A stretch of DNA of 64,000 nucleotides, from NCBI RefSeq assembly GCF_900566055.1, contig NZ_UPHQ01000256.1:1-64000 (forward strand), read 5' to 3'. Shown here piece by piece: positions 52,067 through 63,891 of the stretch. Numbering within the stretch: position 1 is the stretch's first letter; every line of letters begins with the position of its first letter. The DNA is from Mycobacterium innocens (GTDB lineage Bacteria; Actinomycetota; Actinomycetes; Mycobacteriales; Mycobacteriaceae). Under the pieces are notes generated by a model. That model was not told the origin of the DNA and made no database searches. It worked only from the letters and a program-made list of their open reading frames with translations. A program made the position numbers and the translations under genes.

Positions 52067-53004
52067 CAATTCCTCCAAGGTGATTGGGCATAGTGTGCCC
52101 GGGATTCGTCCGGCCCGAGGGTGCCGGCGACATTTCCGATCTGGATTTCCACGTTGTCCAGCAGCCTGGTCGCGCCGACGCGCGCCGCAACCAGCAGCCG
52201 GGCTGATCCGCCAGCGGACGCCGGGCCGAGCCCGGCGTCGCGCAACTCCACATAGTCGACCGCGATCCCAGGCGTGCCGTCGAGCACCGCGCGGGCCGCG
52301 TCCAGCGCGGCCCGGGCACCGGCGCCGGCTAATGCAGCCGCATGTGCCCCGGCCGTCAGCGCCGCCGACAGCGCGACCGCCGCTTCCCGCTGAGCCGGGT
52401 CCAGGTAGCGGTTGCGCGACGACATCGCCAGCCCGTCGGCCTCCCGCACGGTCGGCACCCCAACCACCTGCACGTCGACGTTCAGGTCGGCCACCATCTG
52501 CCGGATGAGTACCAGCTGCTGATAGTCCTTCTCGCCGAAATAGGCCCGGTCGGGCCGGATGATCTGCAGCAGTTTGAGCACCACGGTCAGCACACCCGCG
52601 AAATGGCCTGGCCGCGCGCTGCCTTCCAGGTCGGCGCCCAGCGGCCCGGGTTGCACGGTGGTGCGCATCCCGTCGGGGTACATCGCCGCAGCCGTCGGCG
52701 CGAACACGATCTCCACGCCTTCGGCACGCAGCTGCGCCACGTCGTCCTCGAGGGTTCGGGGGTAGGCGTCGAGATCCTCCCCGGCGCCGAATTGCAGCGG
52801 GTTGACGAAGATCGACACCACGACCACCGAGCCGGGTATCCTCTTGGCCGCGCGCACCAGCGCAAGATGACCCTCGTGCAGGGCGCCCATCGTGGGCACC
52901 AGCATCACGCGCCGGCCGGTGTGCCGCAGCGCCCGGCAGACGTCGCTGACCTGGCGTGGCACCGAGTACCGGTTGAGTTCGCCCGGGTTGAAGCTGACTT
53001 TCAC
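52066..53004 (-). CDS. panC: Pantothenate synthetase
   Basis: PanC joins pantoate and beta-alanine using ATP. The 312-residue protein has the HIGH-like motif [16 protein letters not shown] near residue 36, FVNPLQFG near 66, YFGEKDYQQ near 155, and the KMSKS-like region AMSSRNRYL near 195. The start overlaps the stop of the panG-like gene by four bases. It matches Rv3602c. Confidence 0.97.
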   Translation of the reverse strand: MKVSFNPGELNRYSVPRQVSDVCRALRHTGRRVMLVPTMGALHEGHLALVRAAKRIPGSVVVVSIFVNPLQFGAGEDLDAYPRTLEDDVAQLRAEGVEIVFAPTAAAMYPDGMRTTVQPGPLGADLEGSARPGHFAGVLTVVLKLLQIIRPDRAYFGEKDYQQLVLIRQMVADLNVDVQVVGVPTVREADGLAMSSRNRYLDPAQREAAVALSAALTAGAHAAALAGAGARAALDAARAVLDGTPGIAVDYVELRDAGLGPASAGGSARLLVAARVGATRLLDNVEIQIGNVAGTLGPDESRAHYAQSPWRN

Positions 53005-53912
53005 CGCGCCAACACCTCGACGACTTCTTGGGGCGCATGCGCCCGCTGCGCGGTCCGCAGCGCGGTCACCCGGTAGGCGTGGGCCAGTTGCGGATCGACG
53101 CCGGTCAGCGCGGCTAAGTGCCCGGCGACCGCGGCCGCATCACCACGGGCGATCGGCCCGGTCAGCGCGGCCTGCCCGCGCTGCAGTGTGTTCTCCAGCG
53201 CCGCGCGGGCCAGCGGTCCGATGATGCGTTCGGAGATACCCGCGGGCTGGTCGTCGACGCACTGTTGGCCCAGCAGTTCGCTGCCGCGCAGCGCGGCGCG
53301 CAATGCCTCGAGAGCGTCCGCGAGGACCGTCACGATGTGGTTGCTCGCGTGGGCCAGCGCCGCATGGTAAAGGATGCGGGCGTCCTCGCGGACACTGAAC
53401 GGCTCCCCGCCCATTTCCAGTACCAGCGATTGGGCAATCGCATATCCGACGCCGTCGGCCGCGGTGATCCCGAAGCAGGTATCCGGCAGCCGGCTGATGT
53501 CCTCGTCGGACCCGGTGAAAGTCATCGCCGGGTGAATGGCCAGCGGTATGCAGCCCTGCCGGGTCAGCGGTGCCAGGATCCCGATCCCGTTGGCGCCGGA
53601 GGTGTGCGCCACAAGTGTCCCGGGCCGCACCGCCGAGGTGGCTGCCAAGCCGGACACCAAACCCGCCAGTTCGCTGTCGGGCACCGCCAACAGCAGTAGC
53701 TCGGCCGCGGCAGCGACGTCCGGCGGCGGCAATACCGGGGTGTCGGGCAGCCGGCGCCCGGCGCGTTGCAGCGACGCATGGGAGACGGCGCTGCAGGCCA
53801 CCACAACGTGGTCGGCACGCTCCAGCGCCACTCCTAATGCGGTGCCTACCCGGCCGGCGGAGACGATCCCCACTTTGAGCCTGGCCGGGCGCAATCCGTC
53901 GAACTGCACCAT
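53001..53912 (-). CDS. Rossmann-fold oxidoreductase, PanG-like (DUF2520)
   Basis: A 303-residue protein with an N-terminal NADP-binding Rossmann fold ([24 protein letters not shown], residues 12-35) and a C-terminal helical DUF2520 domain ([20 protein letters not shown]). It is the same length as Rv3603c. Homologues in Francisella (PanG) reduce ketopantoate to pantoate. The position directly upstream of panC, with a four-base overlap, supports the same task. The start is the ATG at 53912; a longer frame upstream has no likeness. Confidence 0.85.
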   Translation of the reverse strand: MVQFDGLRPARLKVGIVSAGRVGTALGVALERADHVVVACSAVSHASLQRAGRRLPDTPVLPPPDVAAAAELLLLAVPDSELAGLVSGLAATSAVRPGTLVAHTSGANGIGILAPLTRQGCIPLAIHPAMTFTGSDEDISRLPDTCFGITAADGVGYAIAQSLVLEMGGEPFSVREDARILYHAALAHASNHIVTVLADALEALRAALRGSELLGQQCVDDQPAGISERIIGPLARAALENTLQRGQAALTGPIARGDAAAVAGHLAALTGVDPQLAHAYRVTALRTAQRAHAPQEVVEVLAR

Positions 53913-53995
53913 CGCAGACGACCTCACAGGTTTCTTTCGTTCGTTCCAGTCCCTTGACTGAGCGGGTACCGGACGGTCACTAAAACTGTAGTCGA

Positions 53996-55375
53996 TCAGC
54001 CGCTGCGGCGGCGACGCCGCCCACCACCCGACGGCTGGACCTGCAGCCGGGCCAGCAGGTCCGCGACCGACTGACCACCGGTTTGCGCGTCGGAGCCATG
54101 TGCTCCGGCCGCGGGCTCTGGCTCCGGGCTGCGATGGCGGGCAGCCGGTTCTGGAGGCGGCGGCGCGGCCAGGCGGGGCGGCGGCGGGGCAGTGGGCCGC
54201 GCAGGTGCCGGTGGAGGCGGAGGTGGGGCGGCGTAGGGAGGCGGAGCGGCGACCGGACCTGGGCCTTCCGCCCTGCGGGCGGATCCCAAGCTCCCCACGC
54301 CATGGTCGCGGTACTCCGTCGAATGGCGAGATCGTGATCGGCGACCACCGTAATCTCCGGGCACCTCGACGTGGTCCAGGTTGATGTCCCCCTGATCTTC
54401 TTCCGGTCTGGTATGCCGGTAACGCCGTCGGCGGCCCGACGGCTGGGCAGGCGGCGCGGCGGCGGGTTCCCCGGACGCCCAGTGGCTGCCGGGCGCCCCG
54501 GGTGGTAACCACTGTCCATCGGCGGCGACGGGTTCCCGCGACGGTTCCGATTGCGGCTCCGGTTGTGGCGGCGGAGCCGGCGGGGGCGGTGGCCGGTGAC
54601 GGGGCTCATACCGCGGACCGGGCGGAGCCGGCGCGGTTTCGTAGGGCAACCCGACCCGCTCGGCGGAGTGTTTCGTTCCCGCGGGCTCGGCGGGCGGCGG
54701 CAACGGTCCCGCTGGTGGAACATCCCGGTCGTCGTATGGGGGCATTCCCACCTCGGGCACGTCGATGATCGCTTCCTCGGCACGGTTGACCGCGTCACCC
54801 GGGCGAACCACCGCAACCCGGTCGATGGATACCCAGTCGGCAGACGGGCCCCGCCCATTCTGGACCCGATCGGCCACCGCACGTGAGCGGCGCGCCTCTG
54901 TTGCCCCCGTCTTGTCCAAGGGCTCCAGCGCCGGACGGTGTTCGAAGTCCGTGTCGAACAAGATCTCCAGACTGGTCCGCAACGCAGTCAGTTCCGCCCG
55001 CAGCGCGGCCACCTCGTCGGCGGCCGCACCGCGCAGCTCTACGGCCAGCTCGCGACGCAGCTGCGACTCCACCGTCAGCTGGTACTCGCGGCGAGCCGAG
55101 ATTTCGCGATCCAACTGCAAGTCGTAAACCAGCTTCAGATCCCGCGTCCGCGCCTGCTCCGCATCGGCTTGCCGGCGGTACAGCACCGACACGAAAGCAC
55201 CGGCGACGGCAGCCCACAGCGCCAGGATTACCGCGAGCTTGAGCAGTTCCACGCGGTTGGTGAAAACCAGTGCCGAACTGGCCGCAATCGCGAGGACCAG
55301 CAACGTCGTCAAGAGCACCCAACCCGGCCTGCGGCCGCCGCGCCGGACCCGGGCGCCGCGGGACAGAACGGTCAT
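53996..55375 (-). CDS. Membrane protein with proline-rich tail (Rv3604c-like)
   Basis: A 459-residue protein. Two membrane helices lie at residues 20-39 (GWVLLTTLLVLAIAASSALV) and 46-66 (LLKLAVILALWAAVAGAFVSV). A coiled-coil-like cytoplasmic stretch follows to about 135 (SQLRRELAVELRGAAADEV and neighbours), and then a long Pro/Ala/Arg-rich tail, probably disordered, to the basic C-terminus GGGRRRRRSG. It corresponds to Rv3604c and may take part in cell-wall or division processes, but no function is proven to me. The ATG at 55375 follows folK/Rv3605c-like genes. Confidence 0.85.
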   Translation of the reverse strand: MTVLSRGARVRRGGRRPGWVLLTTLLVLAIAASSALVFTNRVELLKLAVILALWAAVAGAFVSVLYRRQADAEQARTRDLKLVYDLQLDREISARREYQLTVESQLRRELAVELRGAAADEVAALRAELTALRTSLEILFDTDFEHRPALEPLDKTGATEARRSRAVADRVQNGRGPSADWVSIDRVAVVRPGDAVNRAEEAIIDVPEVGMPPYDDRDVPPAGPLPPPAEPAGTKHSAERVGLPYETAPAPPGPRYEPRHRPPPPPAPPPQPEPQSEPSREPVAADGQWLPPGAPGSHWASGEPAAAPPAQPSGRRRRYRHTRPEEDQGDINLDHVEVPGDYGGRRSRSRHSTEYRDHGVGSLGSARRAEGPGPVAAPPPYAAPPPPPPAPARPTAPPPPRLAAPPPPEPAARHRSPEPEPAAGAHGSDAQTGGQSVADLLARLQVQPSGGGRRRRRSG

Positions 55376-55485
55376 GGCCTGACTGTACCCGGGCAGCGCC
55401 GTCCGCGTGTCGCGCCGGTCCGGCGATTCTTCAGCCGATTCGACGAGGCCGCCAGCAACGTCGGCGAGCGATGGCGAGCAACCGG

Positions 55486-55962
55486 CTAGGTTTCGGCTCC
55501 CTCGCCGCCCTCGGTGGGATCCTGCGGAGACTTGCAGCAATGTTGCAGCCACAGCGCGGCAACCACCAACGCCAGTGCGCTGCCGGCCGCCACGACGGTT
55601 CCGGTGGTGTCCTCGACGGCAACCCGCTGCCATGACCGCCGCGGCAACAGGAACACCAACACCCCGATCCACCAGCCCAGCACCAGGGCGCCCACCCACG
55701 CCGACGCTTTGGCGACCATCAGACTGCGGGCCACCGCGAGCGGGTGCAGCCGGCCGGGCCCGTCGCCGATCTCGCCGTCAACGATCTTGGCCCGAATGTA
55801 GCGAGCCCACAGCGCCTCGGCGATCGCGACGCCGAGCAGCGACAGCCCGGTCCACACCGTGATCTGCGGAAACCACCGGAACAGCACGATGACCAGCAGA
55901 TAACCCACCACCGCAGCCGCGATCACCGCGGCCATCAGATCGCGTTTGCGGGTGGGCCCCAT
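55486..55962 (-). CDS. DUF3180 membrane protein (Rv3605c-like)
   Basis: A 158-residue membrane protein with four helices: AAVIAAAVVGYLLVIVLF, ITVWTGLSLLGVAIAEALW, KASAWVGALVLGWWIGVLVFL, and TGTVVAAGSALALVVAALWL. It belongs to the DUF3180 family, which almost always sits after folK in actinobacteria. The function is unknown. The ATG overlaps the folK stop by one base. Confidence 0.88.
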   Translation of the reverse strand: MGPTRKRDLMAAVIAAAVVGYLLVIVLFRWFPQITVWTGLSLLGVAIAEALWARYIRAKIVDGEIGDGPGRLHPLAVARSLMVAKASAWVGALVLGWWIGVLVFLLPRRSWQRVAVEDTTGTVVAAGSALALVVAALWLQHCCKSPQDPTEGGEGAET

Positions 55963-56489
55963 CAGTTTCCCAAGGTCAGGGGCGTCAACCGGACACTCGC
56001 CCGATCGGCGGGCTCCAGCTCGGCCAGCAGCTCGGCGACGGGTCGCGGACCGTCCGGCATCGGCACTTCAGCCGCAGGATCGACGTCCAGCCACGGGATC
56101 ATCACGAAAGCCCGCAGGTGTGCCAGTGGGTGCGGCAGCCGCAGATCGCTGTCGTCGGTAAGCACGTCCACCCGGCCGGACGGGGTGATCTCGGCGCAGG
56201 TGACCAGGTCGACGTCCAGCGTTCGCGGACCCCAGCGCTCGTCGCGCATCCGGCCCGCGGCCCGCTCGAACTCGTGAGCCCGGCACAGCCACGCGTGGCA
56301 GTCACGACTCGGGTCGTCGGCAATCAGCACCGCATTGAGAAACGGATCCTGCTCGATGCCGCCCCACGGGTCGGTCTCGTACACCCGGGACGCGGCGACA
56401 AACGCATCACCGAGCCCGTCGACAACCGACCGAAGATGCGCGAGGCGGTCACCGAGGTTCGAGCCGATCGACAGCACTACCCGCGTCAT
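55962..56489 (-). CDS. folK: HPPK (hydroxymethyl-dihydropterin pyrophosphokinase)
   Basis: FolK transfers pyrophosphate to the pterin in folate synthesis. The 175-residue protein contains [14 protein letters not shown] at residues 7-20, VYETDPWGG near 37, and the HPPK signature [12 protein letters not shown] at 85-96 with the magnesium-binding aspartates. The start overlaps folB by four bases. It matches Rv3606c but is 13 residues shorter at the end. Confidence 0.95.
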   Translation of the reverse strand: MTRVVLSIGSNLGDRLAHLRSVVDGLGDAFVAASRVYETDPWGGIEQDPFLNAVLIADDPSRDCHAWLCRAHEFERAAGRMRDERWGPRTLDVDLVTCAEITPSGRVDVLTDDSDLRLPHPLAHLRAFVMIPWLDVDPAAEVPMPDGPRPVAELLAELEPADRASVRLTPLTLGN

Positions 56490-56887
56490 ACCGCCCCGCC
56501 CGCGGGGACCACCGAACCGCGGCCACCACGCCGCGACCGCCGAGTCACCACCGCTACGTCGGCGAACGGCAGCGGGATGGGAGCCTGCGGCTTGTGCACC
56601 ACCACCTCGACGGCGTGCACGCGCTGGTCTTCCATCACCTCGTCGGCGATCTCGGCGCCGACCGTTTCGATCAGGTTGCGCGGTGTCCCGCCGACGATCT
56701 CGCTGGCCCGCTGCGCCAGCCGGATGTAGTCGTAGGTGTCGGCCAAATCGTCGCTGCGGGCCGCGTCGACCAGATCGATCCATATGGTGATGTCGACGAC
56801 GAAGCGCTGCCCGGCCACCCGCTCGTGGTCGTAGACTCCGTGTCGACCGTGAACAATCAAGCCGCGCAGCTCAATTCGGTCAGCCAT
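56486..56887 (-). CDS. folB: Dihydroneopterin aldolase
   Basis: FolB converts dihydroneopterin into the hydroxymethyl pterin. The 133 residues include the family opening [25 protein letters not shown] with the Glu and Tyr of the active site, DTYDYIRL near 50, [12 protein letters not shown] near 71, and the Lys in VVVHKPQAP near 99. The start overlaps the folP stop by eight bases. It equals Rv3607c in length. Confidence 0.95.
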   Translation of the reverse strand: MADRIELRGLIVHGRHGVYDHERVAGQRFVVDITIWIDLVDAARSDDLADTYDYIRLAQRASEIVGGTPRNLIETVGAEIADEVMEDQRVHAVEVVVHKPQAPIPLPFADVAVVTRRSRRGGRGSVVPAGGAV

Positions 56888-57722
56888 CGCGCCCGGTCCC
56901 GTCAACTCGCTGCCATGCTTCGACCACCTTGAGGGCGTCGACCGTCGCCCGCACATCGTGTACCCGCACGCCCCAAGCCCCGTGCAGGGCAGCCAGCGCC
57001 GAAATCACCGCCGTGGCCGTCTCGCGCCCGGCAGGCGGGCGGGTGGTGCCGTCGGGCCCGGCCAGCAAGCTACCGAGAAAGCGCTTGCGTGAGGCACCCA
57101 GCAACACCGGAAACCCGGTGGCGACCAACTCCGGCAGGGCATGAAGAAGTGCCCAATTGTGTTGTCCCGTCTTGGCGAATCCGAGCCCCGGATCGATCAC
57201 CAGGTTCGCCGGATCGACGCCGGCGGCTACCGCGTCGTCAACGGCTGCCATCAGCTCGGCACGCACTTGCGCCACCACGTCGCCGTAGTCGGGCACCTGG
57301 TGCGGGTTGGCCGCCGACACCGGCCGCCAGTGCATCAGTACCCACGTCACCCCGGCTTCGGCCACCAATGGCGCCATCGCCGGATCGGCCCGGCCGCCGG
57401 ACACGTCGTTGACCAGCTGCGCGCCGTTTTCCAGTGCCGAGCGCGCGACGCCGGCGTGCATAGTGTCGATGCTGACGGTGACGCCTTGGGCGGCAAGCTC
57501 TTTGACCACCGGGATGACGCGGGCCGTCTCGACACCCGGGTCGACGCGGGCCGCGCCGGGCCGAGTGGACTCACCACCGACGTCGACGATGTGTGCGCCG
57601 TCGGCGACCAGCGCCAAACCGTGCTCGACGGCACCGCCGGCATCGAGGTAACGCCCGCCGTCCGAGAACGAGTCGTCGGTGACGTTGACGACACCCATGA
57701 CCTGCACAGGCGCCGGGCTCAC
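56880..57722 (-). CDS. folP: Dihydropteroate synthase
   Basis: FolP joins the pterin and p-aminobenzoate; it is the sulfonamide target. The 280-residue TIM barrel has [15 protein letters not shown] at residues 9-23, [10 protein letters not shown] near 47, [10 protein letters not shown] near 84, NDVSGG near 104, DPGLGFAKT near 176, and the loop [11 protein letters not shown] near 208. It corresponds to Rv3608c. Its start overlaps the folE stop by four bases. Confidence 0.96.
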   Translation of the reverse strand: MSPAPVQVMGVVNVTDDSFSDGGRYLDAGGAVEHGLALVADGAHIVDVGGESTRPGAARVDPGVETARVIPVVKELAAQGVTVSIDTMHAGVARSALENGAQLVNDVSGGRADPAMAPLVAEAGVTWVLMHWRPVSAANPHQVPDYGDVVAQVRAELMAAVDDAVAAGVDPANLVIDPGLGFAKTGQHNWALLHALPELVATGFPVLLGASRKRFLGSLLAGPDGTTRPPAGRETATAVISALAALHGAWGVRVHDVRATVDALKVVEAWQRVDGTGRDG

Positions 57723-58327
57723 TTACGCAGGATGAGATCGAGCGCTTCGGCTCGAGAAGCGGCATTGGTCTTGAACTGGCCACGCACCGCTGACGTCGTC
57801 GTGATCGCTCCGGGCTTGCGGACCCCGCGCATCGCCATGCACAGATGCTCGGCCTCGACGACGACGATGACCCCCCTGGGTTCCAGCTTCTTTACCAGCG
57901 CATCGGCGATCTGGCTGGTCAGCCGCTCCTGCACCTGCGGCCGCTTGGCATACAGGTCTACCAGCCGGGCGATCTTGGACAGCCCGGTCACCCGGCCGTC
58001 CTCGCCCGGGATATAGCCGACATGGGCCACACCGTGGAACGACACCAGATGGTGTTCGCACGTGGAGTACAAGGGTATTAGCTTGACCAGTACCAGCTCG
58101 TCGTGATCTTCGTCGAACATGGCGTTGAGCACCGTCTCGGGGTCGGTGTAGAGCCCGGCGAAGATCTCCTTGTAAGCGCGGGCGACGCGTGCCGGAGTGT
58201 CCCGTAGACCGCTCCGGTCCGGGTCCTCGCCGATCGCGTACAGCAATTCACGAACGGCGGCCTCGGCGCGCGGCTGGTCGAAAGCCCGCGGAAGGGACGA
58301 CGTGGGGCGGGAATCCAGCTGCGTCAT
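57719..58327 (-). CDS. folE: GTP cyclohydrolase I
   Basis: FolE opens GTP to start folate synthesis. The 202-residue protein shows the zinc ligands Cys and His in [13 protein letters not shown] near residues 90-97 and Cys in [14 protein letters not shown] near 160, and the signature [12 protein letters not shown]. It matches Rv3609c. It is the first folate gene after ftsH, 17 bases downstream. Confidence 0.96.
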   Translation of the reverse strand: MTQLDSRPTSSLPRAFDQPRAEAAVRELLYAIGEDPDRSGLRDTPARVARAYKEIFAGLYTDPETVLNAMFDEDHDELVLVKLIPLYSTCEHHLVSFHGVAHVGYIPGEDGRVTGLSKIARLVDLYAKRPQVQERLTSQIADALVKKLEPRGVIVVVEAEHLCMAMRGVRKPGAITTTSAVRGQFKTNAASRAEALDLILRK

Positions 58328-58344
58328 GGGAATCCTCCGTTTCG

Positions 58345-60588
<2,244 letters not shown>

Positions 60589-60920
60589 TCATCGGCCGTG
60601 CCGGCCAGGTCCTTCCGGATTCACGCAGCTGGAAATGTCAAGGTTACCGCCCCGTGGCGATCGCAAGCCCGGCGCAGGCCGGGCGCAGCGGGTCGCCACC
60701 ATCGTTCCCGTGGCGATCGCAAGCCCGGCGCAGGCCGGGCGCAGCGGGTTGCCACAGTCCTGCTGCGTCAACGACCGGCGGTTCCCGCCAGGATCCCGAG
60801 CATCTCAACCGCCGCTGGGATATTGGTCACATCAGCGCCCACGGTGGCTGGCCACCGCCATCCAGCTTGAGGTGGCCCGCAGGTCGCACTGCCGTGGCGC
60901 TCGGCGATACGGCGGGCCGG
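60589..60920. other. Intergenic region upstream of ftsH with repeats
   Basis: This 332-base region holds the promoter side of ftsH and a tandem palindromic repeat (60651-60755). I see no gene. In M. tuberculosis the region beyond ftsH leads to Rv3611 and the espACD operon; none of those genes is present here. Confidence 0.5.
60651..60755. repeat. Tandem 56-base palindromic repeat
   Basis: Unit one (60651-60706) and unit two (60707-60755, shortened) begin CCCGTGGCGATCGCAAGCCC and agree at almost every base. Each unit is itself palindromic, with an outer pair GTGGCGA/TCGCCAC and an inner GCCCGG-CGCAG-GCCGGGC-type stem, so each can form a strong hairpin. This looks like a REP-type mycobacterial element. 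Confidence 0.85.
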
Positions 60921-61334
60921 TTACTCGTAGTAGCGCGCCTCGATCACATTGCCGTCCGGATCGGCGAAGTAGTAGCCCTGTGGCGCCCAGCCGCGAGCAC
61001 CGAAGCTTAGGTTCAGCCGCGCGCCGGTGTCGATGCCCGCTGCCTGCAGACGTCGGTCCAGGGCGTCGTACTCGGACTTCGACAGGGCCAGACAGACGTG
61101 GTTGACCGGATGGCCCGCGCTGCCGGCGACCCTCGTCATCGACTCGGTAGCGGCGGCACTTTGCACGGGGATGAGGTCGATGATGGAGTCCTCGCACACC
61201 CGCACGCTCGGGAACGGCGCAGTTCCACCTTCGAACTCGTCGAACCGTACCGGCGTAAGCCCGACCACCCTGGAGTAGAAGTCCATTGCCGCCCGCACGT
61301 CTTTTGTCCATAGCACTATGTGGTCCAGCCGCAT
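60921..61334 (-). CDS. Glyoxalase/VOC-family protein
   Basis: A 137-residue protein of the vicinal oxygen chelate fold. MRLDHIVLWTKDVRAAMDFY opens the first beta-alpha-beta unit with a metal-type His near residue 5; a His in GHPVNHVCLALS near residue 75 and a Glu in DGNVIEARYYE near 133 are further possible ligands. VOC proteins include dioxygenases, isomerases and antibiotic-binding proteins, and the substrate is not evident. It has no counterpart at this place in M. tuberculosis, where the espACD block lies. The ATG at 61334 is chosen by the usual VOC start. Confidence 0.82.
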   Translation of the reverse strand: MRLDHIVLWTKDVRAAMDFYSRVVGLTPVRFDEFEGGTAPFPSVRVCEDSIIDLIPVQSAAATESMTRVAGSAGHPVNHVCLALSKSEYDALDRRLQAAGIDTGARLNLSFGARGWAPQGYYFADPDGNVIEARYYE

Positions 61335-61738
61335 CAGCCGATGATGCGCGGCGCCGGTCACGATATCCAGTCGGCGGTTCCGCCTGACGTGCTGATCCTC
61401 GCACCCAGCGTGAACATGCAGCAGGTTCGCGCTCGGGGAACACTAGGATGGTGCTGATTTAGTCACCGCGCTCTGCGGAGTCCTAGTTCCGGCAACCACA
61501 TCTTTCACATTGGTCTTTGGCCGACCCGATGCACAATTTGCCCGCCTTTCAGCGACAAGCCGAGGAGCGCAACGGAATTGTCGCTGATAGGCGAGCACAA
61601 CGAACACCCCAAACCCGTGGAGACTGATGTGGCTGATGAAAAGTCGCAGTTGCGTCCAACAACTCGGGCCACCAGATCAGCATCGTCCAGCCAGATGGGG
61701 CCTTCCCCGGTCCGGTGCCGTTGTGATTTGGTGAGACG
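61335..61738. other. Intergenic stretch with a 10-bp inverted repeat
   Basis: No gene is convincing in these 404 bases. A perfect inverted repeat TCAGCGACAA (61549-61558) and TTGTCGCTGA (61578-61587) with a 19-base spacer could be an operator or hairpin upstream of ephA. The region separates the divergent VOC and ephA genes, so both promoters should be inside it. Confidence 0.45.
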
Positions 61739-62704
61739 GTGGCTCCATCAACCGAACGGTTAGTCGACACCAATGGTGTGCAGCTGCGGGTGGTCGAGGC
61801 CGGAGATCGCGGCGCGCCCGTGGTGATACTGGCGCACGGCTTTCCCGAGCTGGCCTACTCGTGGCGACACCAGATTCCGGCCCTGGCCGACGCCGGCTAC
61901 CACGTGCTGGCTCCGGATCAACGGGGCTATGGGGGTTCGTCGCGTCCGGAGGCGATCGAGGCCTACGACATTCACCAGTTGACGGCCGACCTGGTGGGGC
62001 TGCTCGACGACGTGGGCGCGGAGCGCGCGGTCTGGGTGGGTCACGACTGGGGCGCCGTCGTGGTGTGGAATGCGCCGCTGCTACACCCCAACCGGGTCGC
62101 GGGAGTCGCCGCATTGAGCGTTCCACCGTTGCCCCGCGCCCAGCTGCCGCCCACTGAGGCGTTTCGCAAGACGTTCGGCGAGAACTTCTTCTACATCCTC
62201 TATTTCCAGCAGCCGGGTGTGGCCGATACTGAGCTCGATGGTGACCCGGCCCGCACGATGCGCCGGATGATCGGCGGTTTGCGGCCACCGGGCGACCAGA
62301 GCTCGGCATTGCGCATGCTGGCGCCGGGACCTGAGGGCTTCATCGACCGGCTGCCGGAACCGGACGGGCTGCCGGACTGGATCAGTCAGGACGAACTGGA
62401 CCACTACATCAGCGAATTCGCCCGCACCGGTTTTACCGGCGGGCTCAACTGGTATCGCAATTTTGACCGCAACTGGGAGACAACGGCCGAACTCGCTGAC
62501 GCCAAAATCTCGGTACCGTCACTGTTTATCGCCGGGACCGCGGACCCGGTGCTGTCCTTCACCCGTACCGACCGCGCTTCGCAGGTGATTACCGGCCCCT
62601 ACCGCGAGGTGCTGATCGACGGCGCCGGGCACTGGTTGCAGCAGGAGCGGCCCGACGACGTAAACGCGATACTGCTCGAGTTCCTCAACGGGGTGCAATG
62701 GTGA
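61739..62704 (+). CDS. ephA: Epoxide hydrolase EphA
   Basis: EphA adds water to epoxides, perhaps of lipids. The 321-residue alpha/beta hydrolase has HGFPELAYSWRHQ (oxyanion HGxP) near residue 33, the nucleophile Asp in VGHDWGAVVVW near 105, the acid Asp in AGTADPVLSF near 270, and the catalytic His in GAGHWLQQERPDDVN near 298. It starts with GTG. The end overlaps the ATG of the next gene by seven bases, so it forms an operon with the luciferase-like gene, as Rv3617 and Rv3618 do. Confidence 0.92.
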   Translation: MAPSTERLVDTNGVQLRVVEAGDRGAPVVILAHGFPELAYSWRHQIPALADAGYHVLAPDQRGYGGSSRPEAIEAYDIHQLTADLVGLLDDVGAERAVWVGHDWGAVVVWNAPLLHPNRVAGVAALSVPPLPRAQLPPTEAFRKTFGENFFYILYFQQPGVADTELDGDPARTMRRMIGGLRPPGDQSSALRMLAPGPEGFIDRLPEPDGLPDWISQDELDHYISEFARTGFTGGLNWYRNFDRNWETTAELADAKISVPSLFIAGTADPVLSFTRTDRASQVITGPYREVLIDGAGHWLQQERPDDVNAILLEFLNGVQW

Positions 62705-63891
62705 CGGTTGCGCCGCTTCGCTTCGGCGTCTTCATCACGCCGTTTCACCCAACCGGCCAATCCCCCACGGTGGCACTGGAATACGATATGGACCGGGTGG
62801 TCGCGCTGGACCGGCTGGGCTTCGACGAGGCCTGGTTCGGCGAACATCACTCCGGCGGCTACGAGCTGATCGCCTGCCCGGAGGTCTTCATCGCGGCCGC
62901 GGCCGAACGGACCAAGCACATCCGGCTGGGCACCGGAGTGGTCTCCCTGCCCTACCACCATCCGCTGATGGTGGCCGACCGCTGGGTGCTGCTGGATCAT
63001 TTGACCCGTGGCCGGGTCATGTTCGGCACGGGCCCCGGCGCGCTGCCATCGGACGCCTACATGATGGGCATCGATCCCATCGACCAGCGCCGGATGATGC
63101 AAGAATCTCTCGAGGCGATTCTCGCCTTGTTCCGTGCCGCGCCAGACGAGCGCATCGACCGCCATTTCGACTGGTTCACCCTGCGGCAGGCGCAACTACA
63201 CATCCGGCCGTACACCTGGCCATACCCTGAGATCTCAACGGCGGCAATGATTTCTCCGTCCGGGCCAAGGCTGGCCGGAGCACTGGGCACGTCGCTGCTG
63301 TCACTGTCGATGTCGGTGCCCGGCGGGTATGCGGCGCTGGAGAACACCTGGGGAGTGGTGTGCGAGCAGGCCGCCAAAGTCGGACGGGACGAGCCCGATC
63401 GCCGCGACTGGCGAGTGCTGTCCATCATGCATCTGGCGGACACCCGGGACCAGGCTCTCGACGACTGCACCTACGGGTTGCCCGATTTCTCGAAGTACTT
63501 TGGCGCAGCAGGATTTGTCCCGCTATCCAACGCGGTCGAGGGCGCGCAATCCACCCGGGAGTTCGTCGAAGAGTATGCCGCCAAGGGGAATTGCTGCATC
63601 GGCACACCTGAGGACGCGATCGCCCACATCGAGGACCTGATGGGCCGCTCGGGCGGCTTCGGAACCCTGCTGTTGCTCGGCCACGACTGGGCCGCGCCAC
63701 AAGCGACTTTCCACTCCTATGACCTGTTCGCCCGCACAGTGATCCCATATTTCAAAGGCCAGCTCGAAGCGCCCCGCGCGTCGCACGAGTGGGCCAAGGG
63801 CAAGCGTGAGGACTTGATCGGCCGCGCGGGCCAGGCGGTCGTCAAGGCCATCAACGAGCACGTGGCCGAGCACCAAGGCGGTAAAAGCTGA
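62698..63891 (+). CDS. Luciferase-like flavin monooxygenase (Rv3618-like)
   Basis: A 397-residue TIM-barrel enzyme of the bacterial luciferase family. RFGVFITPFHPTGQSP lies at the start, GFDEAWFGEHHSGGYELIACPEVF near residue 42, IRLGTGVVSLPYHHPLMVADR near 77, and RGRVMFGTGPGALPSDA near 105. Such enzymes use FMNH2 or F420. It overlaps ephA upstream and shares TGATG with the alcohol dehydrogenase downstream, so all three are one operon. The substrate is unknown. Confidence 0.9.
   Translation: MVTVAPLRFGVFITPFHPTGQSPTVALEYDMDRVVALDRLGFDEAWFGEHHSGGYELIACPEVFIAAAAERTKHIRLGTGVVSLPYHHPLMVADRWVLLDHLTRGRVMFGTGPGALPSDAYMMGIDPIDQRRMMQESLEAILALFRAAPDERIDRHFDWFTLRQAQLHIRPYTWPYPEISTAAMISPSGPRLAGALGTSLLSLSMSVPGGYAALENTWGVVCEQAAKVGRDEPDRRDWRVLSIMHLADTRDQALDDCTYGLPDFSKYFGAAGFVPLSNAVEGAQSTREFVEEYAAKGNCCIGTPEDAIAHIEDLMGRSGGFGTLLLLGHDWAAPQATFHSYDLFARTVIPYFKGQLEAPRASHEWAKGKREDLIGRAGQAVVKAINEHVAEHQGGKS

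Noticed and set aside
51647..53038. 463-codon minus-strand frame ending as panD
   Set aside because: The upstream part lies in the wrong frame of panC; the real PanD is the last 139 codons.
61578..61763. 61-codon open frame upstream of ephA
   Set aside because: Weak start region and no recognisable sequence; it overlaps the ephA start.
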